This document shows positions 15,743 through 23,663 of a stretch of DNA of 47,116 nucleotides, in pieces (position 1 is the first letter of the stretch; each line of letters begins with the position of its first letter). The position numbers and the translations under genes are program-made. Source of the DNA: Verrucomicrobiaceae bacterium (GTDB taxonomy: Bacteria; Verrucomicrobiota; Verrucomicrobiia; Verrucomicrobiales; Verrucomicrobiaceae); NCBI GenBank assembly GCA_947440575.1, contig CANETF010000014.1:1-47116 (forward strand), written 5' to 3'. The notes under the pieces are model-generated. The model worked only from the letters and a program-made list of their open reading frames with translations. It was not told where the DNA came from and did not search any database.

Positions 15743-16429
15743 ATGGACTTCCGCTCCCGCGACTACCTGGACCTCAACGCCACCCAGCACGCTCTGCTCT
15801 TCCCCGAAGACGAGCCCGTCTGGACCGCCCTCACTCGCATCGAGTCCTACCTCGAGTTCCGCCTCAAACGCGAAATCCGCACCGAACTCCCCCCCGGCGT
15901 CTACCTGGGCGAACACGTCTTCATCGATGAAGGTGTCATCATCGAACCCGGCGCCGTCATCAAAGGCCCTGCCTGGATCGGCCGGCACACCGTCATCCGC
16001 TCCGGCGCTTACCTCCGGGAAAACGTCATCGTCGGTGAAGGCTGCACCCTCGGCAACTCCTGCGAATTCAAAAACTGCATCCTCTTCGACGACTGCGAAG
16101 TCCCTCACTTCAACTACGTCGGCGACTCCATCCTGGGTCTCGGTGCCCACCTCGGCGGCGGCGTCATCCTCTCCAACGTCCGCCTCGATCGAAAAAACGT
16201 CACCATCCACCACGACGACGGCTCCACCCCGACCGGACTCCGCAAATTCGGCGCCGTCATCGGCGATCGCGCCGAAATCGGCTGCAACTCCGTGCTCAAC
16301 CCCGGCACCCTCATCGGCCGCCGCAGCCTCATCTATCCTCTGACCAATTTCACCGGCGTCCTCCCCCAGGATAGCATCCTCAAAAACCGCCAGACCCATC
16401 AAATCGTCGACCGCCAGGGCCTGGCTTAG
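15743..16429 (+). CDS. Left-handed beta-helix sugar-nucleotide protein
   Basis: 228 residues, mostly hexapeptide repeats of a left-handed beta-helix from about residue 50: GVYLGEHVFIDEGVIIEPGAV, IGRHTVIRSGAYLRENVIVGEGCTLGNSCEFKNCIL, VGDSILGLGAHLGGGVILSNV, AVIGDRAEIGCNSVLNPGTLIGRRSLIYPL. This matches the acyltransferase half of GlmU-like UDP-GlcNAc pyrophosphorylase proteins as annotated in Verrucomicrobia and Chlamydiae. There is no nucleotidyltransferase domain. The likely role is acyl- or sugar-nucleotide transfer for envelope synthesis. It follows frr closely, so probably shares its transcript. Confidence 0.8.
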   Translation: MDFRSRDYLDLNATQHALLFPEDEPVWTALTRIESYLEFRLKREIRTELPPGVYLGEHVFIDEGVIIEPGAVIKGPAWIGRHTVIRSGAYLRENVIVGEGCTLGNSCEFKNCILFDDCEVPHFNYVGDSILGLGAHLGGGVILSNVRLDRKNVTIHHDDGSTPTGLRKFGAVIGDRAEIGCNSVLNPGTLIGRRSLIYPLTNFTGVLPQDSILKNRQTHQIVDRQGLA

Positions 16430-16535
16430 CCCAATCTCCCCGGGATTCAGAAATGCGGAATCCTTGAGGCGCATACGATTGATCGTTCAAAAAGGGTAAG
16501 CCCGATTGACCCCGCTTCGACCCGGTCCAAGACAT

Positions 16536-16559
16536 AGACCGGTTCTCGAGAACCGGTCT
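16536..16559. mobile_element. TIR-only relic of the 167-bp element (24-bp palindrome)
   Basis: Perfect palindrome made of the terminal inverted repeats of the 167-bp element joined at TCGA: AGACCGGTTC...GAACCGGTCT. With the flanking T/A it is palindromic over 26 bp. It lies between two convergent genes. It is either the product of an internal deletion or the minimal unit the element grew from. Confidence 0.7.
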
Positions 16560-16611
16560 AACACTCCACCGGAAATCGCGCAACGCACCATCACCACTGG
16601 TTCCCAAAACG

Positions 16612-16643
16612 AAAAAGGCCGGGATGCTTTCGCACCCCGGCCT
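16612..16643 (-). terminator. Rho-independent terminator of amt
   Basis: On the - strand the stem is GGCCGGGGTGC/GCATCCCGGCC (one G-T wobble) with a GAAA tetraloop and a run of five T, about 35 nt after the amt stop. Confidence 0.9.
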
Positions 16644-16677
16644 CAATGAGATCAATCCAAAAGGTTCGCCGAACCGA

Positions 16678-18180
16678 TTAGTGCATTTCGTAGCCGGACT
16701 CGCCGTGCTCAGGCTGATCCAAACCCGTTTGCTCAACTTCAGCTGACACCTTCAATCCAACCACCATCTTGACGATGAACGCGATGACTGCGGTAGCAAC
16801 CACGCTCCAGACGATCGTCAAGGCAACGGCCTTGAGTTGGTTCATCAAAAGACCTTCCTTGAGGCCTGCCACGATCGAGTTCGCCTTCTCATCAGCGAAG
16901 ACTCCGGTCAGGATGGCACCCAAAGTTCCGCCGATACCATGAATGCCGAACGTATCCAGCGCATCATCGTAGCCGAGCATCTTCTTCAAGTAAGCCACAG
17001 CGAGGAAGGGGATGATACCAGCGAGAACACCAATGATGACAGCCGAAGAAGCGGTCACGAAGCCAGCGCCAGGGGTGATCACCACCAGACCGGCCACGAT
17101 GCCGGAGCAGAAACCAAGCACCGAAGGCGTTCCACGAAGCACCCACTCAAGCAGCGCCCAAACAAAACCGGCGGTGGCGGCTGCCAGCGTGGTGGTCATG
17201 AAGGCGTTGGCAGCGATGCCGTCAGCACCCAGAGCGGATCCTGCGTTGAAACCATACCAGCCAACCCAGAGCATACCTGTGCCGATGGCGCAGAGCACCA
17301 TGCTGTGAGGAGCCATTGGCTCTTTGCCGAAACCTTTACGAGGGCCAAGAATCAAGCAAAGCACCAGGGCGCTCCAGCCTGAGGTCATGTGAACCACGGT
17401 ACCACCTGCGAAGTCGATCGCTTTGATCGCCGCATCAGGATTAAGAGGACCGCACATCAAGCCGGTCGTCGCCCAAACCATGTGAGCGAAGGGGAAATAC
17501 ACAGCGAACATCCAGATCGCCACGAAGAGCATCACAGCGATGAACTTCATGCGTTCAGCGATCGCACCAATGATCAGAGCAGGAGTGATGATGGCGAAGG
17601 TCAGTTGGAACATGCTCCACATCGCATCGCTGATCCACCAGTAGCCCGCACCCGAAGCGTAAGGGGAAACGCCGTCCAGGAACTTGTAGGTCATGTCGCC
17701 GATGAACGCATTGCCAGCGCCAAAGGACAGGCTGTAACCACAGGCCCACCAGAGGATGGTCACCAAGCCCGCGATGCCGAAGCACTGAGCGAAGACGGAG
17801 AGAACGTTTTTGCTGCGGACCAAGCCACCGTAGAAGAGAGCCAAACCAGGGAGAGTCATGAACAACACCAAGGCGGTGCTGACCATTTGCCAGGCATTGT
17901 GGCCAGGACCAGGACCGGCGATGTTGGATTTCCAAGTCACATCACCATCTTTGCCGGCCTGACCGTTGGTCACATACTTTTCCAAGTCGAAAATGCGCTG
18001 CTCCAAAGTAGCCGCCGCTGGTTCCGCCGGAGCAGCCTCAGGCGCCGCAGCCGGAGCCTCAGCTGCCGGTGCCGCAGCAGGCGCCGTCTCCTGAGCTGAT
18101 ACTGGAGAAACGAAAAGAGCGATGGCTGCGGAGATTCCGCCTGCCATGGCTCGCCAATAGGTATTAGATGATGCTAGCAT
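16678..18180 (-). CDS. amt: Ammonium transporter with Ala/Pro-rich extension
   Basis: 500-residue Amt/MEP/Rh ammonium channel, 11 membrane helices. Family motifs: LFYGGLVRSKNVLSVF, CGYSLSFG, FAGGTVVHMTSGWSAL (conserved His), WVGWYGFNAGSAL, FGIHGIGGTLGAILTGVFA (second His). The N-terminus has a signal peptide (cut near PVSA-QE), then about 50 residues rich in Ala, Pro and Glu (AAPAAEAPAAAPEAAPAEPAAA) and a possible coiled segment LEQRIFDLEKYV, an unusual periplasmic extension before the first helix. I start at ATG 18180; ATG 18219 is possible. No glnK is adjacent. Codon use is more balanced than in neighbours, which may reflect high expression. A strong terminator follows. Confidence 0.95.
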   Translation of the reverse strand: MLASSNTYWRAMAGGISAAIALFVSPVSAQETAPAAAPAAEAPAAAPEAAPAEPAAATLEQRIFDLEKYVTNGQAGKDGDVTWKSNIAGPGPGHNAWQMVSTALVLFMTLPGLALFYGGLVRSKNVLSVFAQCFGIAGLVTILWWACGYSLSFGAGNAFIGDMTYKFLDGVSPYASGAGYWWISDAMWSMFQLTFAIITPALIIGAIAERMKFIAVMLFVAIWMFAVYFPFAHMVWATTGLMCGPLNPDAAIKAIDFAGGTVVHMTSGWSALVLCLILGPRKGFGKEPMAPHSMVLCAIGTGMLWVGWYGFNAGSALGADGIAANAFMTTTLAAATAGFVWALLEWVLRGTPSVLGFCSGIVAGLVVITPGAGFVTASSAVIIGVLAGIIPFLAVAYLKKMLGYDDALDTFGIHGIGGTLGAILTGVFADEKANSIVAGLKEGLLMNQLKAVALTIVWSVVATAVIAFIVKMVVGLKVSAEVEQTGLDQPEHGESGYEMH

Positions 18181-18396
18181 GGTTGAAAAGCTGATGAGTT
18201 GGATCAGCACATGCCCCATCAAGCAGCAAGCGTGCCAACTTTTTTACAAACAAAAATTTACCTTCCCAGACTCACCCCTGCCCTTCCCTCTCTGCCTCTG
18301 TCTTCCCCGACCTAAAAACACTCGCTTCCCCTCCGATTTCCGCCAGAGTCGCCCGCTCCTCACGTTCTCTTCTCTTCATCACGCCCCGAATTCCCT

Positions 18397-19380
18397 ATGT
18401 CTGACACAGCCGCCGCCACCGCATTCGTCGAAGGATACCACAAACTGAAAGCCGCCTTAGGCCGTCGAATCGTTGGACAGGACGACGTCATTGAGCAGCT
18501 CTTCATCGCCATCGCCGCCGGCGGCCACAGCCTCCTCGAAGGCGTTCCCGGCCTCGCCAAAACCCTTCTCGTCAAAACCCTCGCAGACGCCCTTCACCTT
18601 TCCTTCCGCCGCATCCAGTTCACCCCGGACCTCATGCCCGCCGACATCACCGGCACCGAAATCATCCAGGAAGACCCCGAAACCGGTCGCCGCAAATTGA
18701 CCTTCCAACCCGGCCCCATCTTCTCCCAAATCATTCTCGCCGACGAAATCAACCGCACCCCGCCCAAAACCCAGGCCGCCCTGCTCGAAGCCATGCAGGA
18801 AAAATCCGTCACCGTCGGCAGCGAAACCTTTTCCCTCCCCAAACCCTTCTTCGTTCTCGCCACCCAAAACCCCATCGAACAGGAAGGCACCTACCCTCTT
18901 CCCGAAGCCCAAAAGGACCGTTTCCTCTTCCTCATCAAAGTCAATTACCCCACCCGCGATGACGAACGGGAAATCATCGCCCGCACCACCGGTGGCGAAA
19001 CCCAGGAAGTCGAGGCCGTCCTCACCGCCGAAGACCTCCAAGCCGCCCAGGCCCTCGTCCGCAAAGTCCCTGTCCCCGATCATGTCGTCGACTTTGTCCT
19101 CGATCTCGTCCGCTCCTCCCGCCCCACCGAACCCGACGCCAGCCCCTACGTTAAAGAAATGCTCTCCTGGGGTGCCGGACCCCGCGCCAGCCAGCAACTC
19201 GTCCTCGCCGGCAAAGTCCGCGCCCTCCTCCAAGGCCGCACCCACGTCACCACCGACGACATCGAGGCCCTCGCCGCCCCCGCCCTCCGCCACCGTCTCG
19301 TCCCCACCTTCCACGCCGATGCCGAGGGCATCACCGTCGATCAAATCATCGCCCACCTCGTCAAAACGAGCAAAAAGTAG
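18397..19380 (+). CDS. MoxR-family AAA+ ATPase
   Basis: 327 residues. Walker [17 protein letters not shown], Walker [25 protein letters not shown], sensor region [25 protein letters not shown], and a C-terminal lid with [18 protein letters not shown]. MoxR ATPases act as chaperones, commonly activating VWA-domain partners encoded next door. Here the next gene is topoisomerase III 156 bp downstream, so the usual DUF58/VWA partners are missing from the immediate neighbourhood. No ribosome site is visible before the ATG (GAATTCCCT). Confidence 0.93.
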   Translation: MSDTAAATAFVEGYHKLKAALGRRIVGQDDVIEQLFIAIAAGGHSLLEGVPGLAKTLLVKTLADALHLSFRRIQFTPDLMPADITGTEIIQEDPETGRRKLTFQPGPIFSQIILADEINRTPPKTQAALLEAMQEKSVTVGSETFSLPKPFFVLATQNPIEQEGTYPLPEAQKDRFLFLIKVNYPTRDDEREIIARTTGGETQEVEAVLTAEDLQAAQALVRKVPVPDHVVDFVLDLVRSSRPTEPDASPYVKEMLSWGAGPRASQQLVLAGKVRALLQGRTHVTTDDIEALAAPALRHRLVPTFHADAEGITVDQIIAHLVKTSKK

Positions 19381-19536
19381 CGCTCCCAGGCAGCCACAAG
19401 TCCCGGCGACACCCCAAACCTCCGCTCTCGGCAAACTCACCGTTTCGCCCGCCGAAGGTCTCCAATCGTGGCGTTTTCCCTCAAGAAAACGCCCCCATTG
19501 ACGCCGCCCCCTTTATGCCCCAAGCTCTACCCCCCT

Positions 19537-22110
19537 ATGTCCAAGGCACTTATCATCGCCGAAAAACCCAGTGTGGCAGCTGATCTTGCCCGCGCCCTAG
19601 CTCGTGCCCCCGGCATGACTGCCTTCAAAAAGGAGAAAGACTGGTACGAAAACGATTCCCACGTCATCTCCTCCGCCATCGGCCACCTCCTCGAACTCGG
19701 CATGCCCGAAGTCGATGGCAAAAAAATCGGCTGGGGCTTCAATCACCTCCCCATCGTCCCTCCCGACTTCATCCTCAAACCCATCGAAAAGACCGAGGAA
19801 CGCTTCAAACTTCTCAAGCGCCTCATGAAGCGCAAAGACGTCTCCTCCCTCATCAATGCCTGCGATGCCGGCCGTGAAGGGGAACTCATCTTTCGTTACA
19901 TCGTCGAAGCCGCTGGCATCGACAAACCCATCCAGCGCCTTTGGATGCAGTCCATGACCCAGGGCTCCATCCTCGATGCCTACCAGCGCCTCCGCAGCGA
20001 CCGCGACATGCAACCCCTCGCCGCCGCCGCCAAATGCCGCTCCGAGTCCGATTGGCTCGTCGGCATCAACGCCACCCGCGCCTTCACCGCCCTCAACTCC
20101 CGTCACGGCGGCTTCCGCCTCACCCCCGTCGGCCGCGTCCAGACTCCCACTCTCGCCATTCTCGCCGAGCGCGAACTCCAAATCCAAAAATTCGAGTCCC
20201 GCACTTATTTCGAAGTCATCGGCCTCTTCGAAGTCGAAGCCGGCCGCTACGAAGGCCGCTGGATCAACGAGTCCTTCAAAAAAGACGAAACCGACGAACA
20301 CCGCAAAGCCGAACGCCTCTGGACCCAGGCCGAAGCCCAAGCCATCGCCGACCGCTGCAAGGGCAAACCAGGCAAGATCGAGCAAACCACCAAGCCCGCC
20401 AAACAAGCCCCCCCGCTCCTCTACGACCTCACTTCCCTCCAGCGCGAAGCCAGCAACCGCTTCGGCTTCTCCGCCCGCCGCACCCTGCAAATCGCCCAGG
20501 CTCTTTACGAAAAATTCAAGGTCCTCACCTACCCCCGGACCGACTCCCGCTACCTCCCCGACGACTACCTCGACACCGTCAAAGACACCCTCAAAGCCTT
20601 CGCCTCCAAAGGCGGAAAATCAGACGCCGTCGCCGGTGAAATTAGCATCCACGCCGCCACCGCCCTCGACAGCGGCTGGGTGCGCCTGAACAAACGCGTC
20701 TTCGACAACACCAAGGTCAGCGACCACTTTGCCATCATCCCCACCGGCGTCATCCCGCCCAAAGAACTTCCCGAAGCCGAACAAAAACTGTTCGACATGG
20801 TCCTCCGCCGCTTCGTCGCCGTCTTCTTCCCCTCCGCCGAATTCGAAGTCACCGCCCGCATCACCCGCGTCGGCCAGGACGCCTTCAAATCCGACGGCAA
20901 AGTCCTCCGCATCCCCGGCTGGCTCGCCGTCTACGGCAAAGCCGCCGCTGAAGAAGCCGCCGCCGCCGATGGCAAAGACGCCGGCTCCGGTGGCAAACTC
21001 CTCACCGCCGCCCGCGACGGCGACACCGCCGACACCCTGGGTCTCGACGTCAACGAACTCCAGACCAAGCCCCCCGCCCGCTTCACCGAAGCCACCCTCC
21101 TCGGCACCATGGAAAAGGCCGGCAAACTCGTCGAAGATGAGGAACTTGCCGAAGCCATGAGCGAACGCGGCCTCGGCACCCCCGCCACACGCGCCGCCAT
21201 CATCGAAGGCCTCATCATGGACAAATACATTGAGCGTGATGGCCGCGACTTCCACGTCAGCGCCAAAGGCCTCACCCTCATCGACCAGATCAGCACCATC
21301 GGCATCGACACCCTCAGCTCCCCCGAACTCACCGGCCAATGGGAATACAAGCTCCGCCAAATGGAGCAAAACGAGCTCGACCGCACCACCTTCATGCGGG
21401 ACATCCGCAGCCTCACTACCCAGATCGTCGAACGCACCAAAGCCTACTCCAAGGCCGCCAAAGACAAAGTCTTCCCTGAATTCCTCGCCAACATGCCCCC
21501 GCATGGCGAAGTCGCTTTCAAGCAGACCGAAGAGTTCTACGAATGCAAACTCCCCGGCGTCAAACTCCGCGTCTACAAAACCGTCGCCGGACGCACCCTC
21601 AGCGAGGACGAAATCCGCACCCTCATTGAAAAACGTGTCGTCGGCCCCCTCGAAGGCTTCCGCAGCAAAAAAGGCAAAGACTTCAACGCCGCCCTCCAAA
21701 TCGGCGAAGACCACAAAGTCTCCTTCCTCTTCCCCGACGGCAATGACCCCGAAGCCATCGATTGGGACAACGCCGTCGCGATTGCCCCCTGCCCCGTCTG
21801 CGAAAAAGCCGGACGTAAAGGCCAAATGATCTACGACACGACAGACAGCTACCTCTGCAAACTCGCCGCCTCTCCCAAAGGCGACTGCAACGCCCGCCTC
21901 CCCAAAGAGCTCTGCAAAAAAGCCATCTCCCAGGAAAACGCACGCCTCTTCTTCACCGACGGCAAAACCGCCCTCATCGAAGGCATGATCTCCAAAAAGG
22001 GCCGTCCCTTCAAATCGTTCCTCGTCTGCACCCCAGGCGAAAAACGCCTCCTCTCCTGGGAGTTCCCCCCACGCGAGCCCAAAGCCGCAACCAAAAAAGC
22101 CAAGACCTAA
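19537..22110 (+). CDS. topB: DNA topoisomerase III
   Basis: 857-residue type IA topoisomerase, which passes single strands to resolve recombination and replication intermediates. The Toprim domain starts KALIIAEKPSVAADLARAL and includes NACDAGREGELIFR. The catalytic tyrosine is Y332 in LTYPRTDSRYLPDDY. Also visible are ARRTLQIAQALYEKF and the hinge GLGTPATRAAIIEGLI. The C-terminal ~200 residues carry Toprim_Crpt/zinc-ribbon-like repeats, with one CPVCEKAGRKG motif and a second segment where cysteines are partly lost. The ATG at 19537 starts right at the conserved KALIIAEK; the frame is open upstream without homology. Confidence 0.95.
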   Translation: MSKALIIAEKPSVAADLARALARAPGMTAFKKEKDWYENDSHVISSAIGHLLELGMPEVDGKKIGWGFNHLPIVPPDFILKPIEKTEERFKLLKRLMKRKDVSSLINACDAGREGELIFRYIVEAAGIDKPIQRLWMQSMTQGSILDAYQRLRSDRDMQPLAAAAKCRSESDWLVGINATRAFTALNSRHGGFRLTPVGRVQTPTLAILAERELQIQKFESRTYFEVIGLFEVEAGRYEGRWINESFKKDETDEHRKAERLWTQAEAQAIADRCKGKPGKIEQTTKPAKQAPPLLYDLTSLQREASNRFGFSARRTLQIAQALYEKFKVLTYPRTDSRYLPDDYLDTVKDTLKAFASKGGKSDAVAGEISIHAATALDSGWVRLNKRVFDNTKVSDHFAIIPTGVIPPKELPEAEQKLFDMVLRRFVAVFFPSAEFEVTARITRVGQDAFKSDGKVLRIPGWLAVYGKAAAEEAAAADGKDAGSGGKLLTAARDGDTADTLGLDVNELQTKPPARFTEATLLGTMEKAGKLVEDEELAEAMSERGLGTPATRAAIIEGLIMDKYIERDGRDFHVSAKGLTLIDQISTIGIDTLSSPELTGQWEYKLRQMEQNELDRTTFMRDIRSLTTQIVERTKAYSKAAKDKVFPEFLANMPPHGEVAFKQTEEFYECKLPGVKLRVYKTVAGRTLSEDEIRTLIEKRVVGPLEGFRSKKGKDFNAALQIGEDHKVSFLFPDGNDPEAIDWDNAVAIAPCPVCEKAGRKGQMIYDTTDSYLCKLAASPKGDCNARLPKELCKKAISQENARLFFTDGKTALIEGMISKKGRPFKSFLVCTPGEKRLLSWEFPPREPKAATKKAKT

Positions 22111-22179
22111 CCCTCCTGGCCTCCTTCTGTTAATCCCAAAAAATCCCGTTAACCCTGTCTAAAAACGGGCCCATTTATC

Positions 22180-23214
22180 ATGTTCGTCGACCACATCAAA
22201 GTTCACGCCCACGCCGGTAAAGGCGGAGACGGCTCCGTCCACTTCTACCGTGGCAAATTCCAACCCAAAGGCGGCCCCGACGGCGGCGACGGCGGACGCG
22301 GCGGCAGCATCATCCTCCACGTCGACAACAGCACCGACAGCCTCAAAACCTTCTTCTTTAACGCCAAACTCCACGCCGCCGACGGCGACCCAGGCGGTGG
22401 CAATCAGCGCTTCGGCAAGTCCGCCTCGGACGTCGTCTACAAAGTCCCCCCCGGCACACTCATCAGCCGCTGGATTGAGGAAGAGGACCCCGAAACCGGC
22501 GAAATCGACGTCGTTCTCGAACCCGTCGTCGACCTCACCAAAGTCGGTGAACAATTCATCCTCTGCCAGGGCGGCAAAGGCGGCAAAGGCAACGTTCACT
22601 TCAAATCCGCCACCCACCAAGCCCCCCGCGAATTCACCCCTGGCACCCCCGGCGAAGACGGCGACTTCTACTTCGAACTCCGCTCCATCGCCGACGCCGG
22701 CTTCGTCGGTTTCCCCAATGCCGGCAAATCCACGCTGATGTCCAAACTCAGCGCCGCCCGCCCCAAAATCGCCAGTTACCCCTTCACCACCCTGCAGCCC
22801 ATGGTCGGTGTCATGGAGTTCAACCCCATCCGCCGCGCCACCATCGCCGACATCCCCGGCATCATCGAAGGCGCCCACGCCAACATCGGACTCGGCCACC
22901 AGTTCCTGCGCCACATCATGCGCTGCCGCCTCCTCATGTTCGTCGTCGACACCGCCGGCAGCGAAGCCCGCGACCCCATCACCGACCTCGAAACCCTCCG
23001 CACCGAGATCTCCCTCTACTCCGACGAACTCGCCAAACGCCCCTGGTGCATCCTCGCCAATAAGATGGACCTCCCCGGCTCCGAAGAAAACCTCGCCCTC
23101 ATCAAAGACCGCTTCAAACGCGTCAAAATCCTCCCCATCTCCGCCGACTCCGGCCTCGGCATGGACAAACTCCACAAATTCCTCGACCAAAAAATCGGCC
23201 ACAACACCGAGTAG
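22180..23214 (+). CDS. obg: Obg-family GTPase
   Basis: 344 residues. The glycine-rich Obg fold is at 1-158 (HAHAGKGGDGSVHFYRGKF, GGPDGGDGGRGG, GGNQRFGKSASD). The G domain follows: G1 GFPNAGKSTLM, switch/G2 SYPFTTLQPMVG, G3 DIPGIIEGAHANIGLGHQFL, G4 NKMDLPG. There is no C-terminal OCT domain, as in many bacteria. Obg acts in 50S ribosome assembly and the stringent response. Just upstream, CCCGTT (22145-22150) and AACGGG (22164-22169) can form a small hairpin covering the place where a ribosome site would be. Confidence 0.96.
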   Translation: MFVDHIKVHAHAGKGGDGSVHFYRGKFQPKGGPDGGDGGRGGSIILHVDNSTDSLKTFFFNAKLHAADGDPGGGNQRFGKSASDVVYKVPPGTLISRWIEEEDPETGEIDVVLEPVVDLTKVGEQFILCQGGKGGKGNVHFKSATHQAPREFTPGTPGEDGDFYFELRSIADAGFVGFPNAGKSTLMSKLSAARPKIASYPFTTLQPMVGVMEFNPIRRATIADIPGIIEGAHANIGLGHQFLRHIMRCRLLMFVVDTAGSEARDPITDLETLRTEISLYSDELAKRPWCILANKMDLPGSEENLALIKDRFKRVKILPISADSGLGMDKLHKFLDQKIGHNTE

Positions 23215-23241
23215 TCCCGTCACTCCGGTTGAACCCCACCC

Positions 23242-23631
23242 TCACTTCAACCGCTCAATCTTCACCCGCGCCAACCCCATCCGTCGGTCAAACCCGATCG
23301 CCTTCGCCGCCGGCGGTGTCAGGTCAATGATCCGCCCCCGAGTGAACGGCCCCCGATCATTGATCCGCACGATCACATGCCGTCCCGTGTTGAGATTCGT
23401 CACTCGCACCTTGGTCCCAAACGGCCATTTCCGATGCGCCGCCGTCATCCCGTTCGGATTGAATCGTTCCCCGCTCGCCGTCCGCGTCCCCTGCCAGTAA
23501 AGACTCGCAATCCCCGTCTGTGTCTCCACCACCTCATGCGAGAACACCGAGTGAAACTTCCGCCCATCAGGACGTGGTTTCGTCTCACAACCACTCACCA
23601 GCACCATCAGCACCAGCACTGCCGACCTCAT
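23242..23631 (-). CDS. rlpA: RlpA-like septal lipoprotein
   Basis: 129-residue lipoprotein: signal MRSAVLVLMVLVSGC with the lipobox LVSGC, then a double-psi beta-barrel domain with the RlpA signature GIASLYWQGTRTASGERFNPNGMTAAHRKWPFGTKVRVTN, NDRGPFTRGRIIDLTPPAAKAIG. RlpA proteins bind or cleave denuded peptidoglycan glycans at the septum. There is no SPOR domain, so it is a short form. The ATG at 23631 is chosen for the lipoprotein signal; upstream GTG and TTG starts exist. It starts 32 bp after the HerA-like gene and probably shares its transcript. Confidence 0.88.
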   Translation of the reverse strand: MRSAVLVLMVLVSGCETKPRPDGRKFHSVFSHEVVETQTGIASLYWQGTRTASGERFNPNGMTAAHRKWPFGTKVRVTNLNTGRHVIVRINDRGPFTRGRIIDLTPPAAKAIGFDRRMGLARVKIERLK

Positions 23632-23663
23632 TCTTAAAAGGCGATTCACAACCAGGTTCCCTC

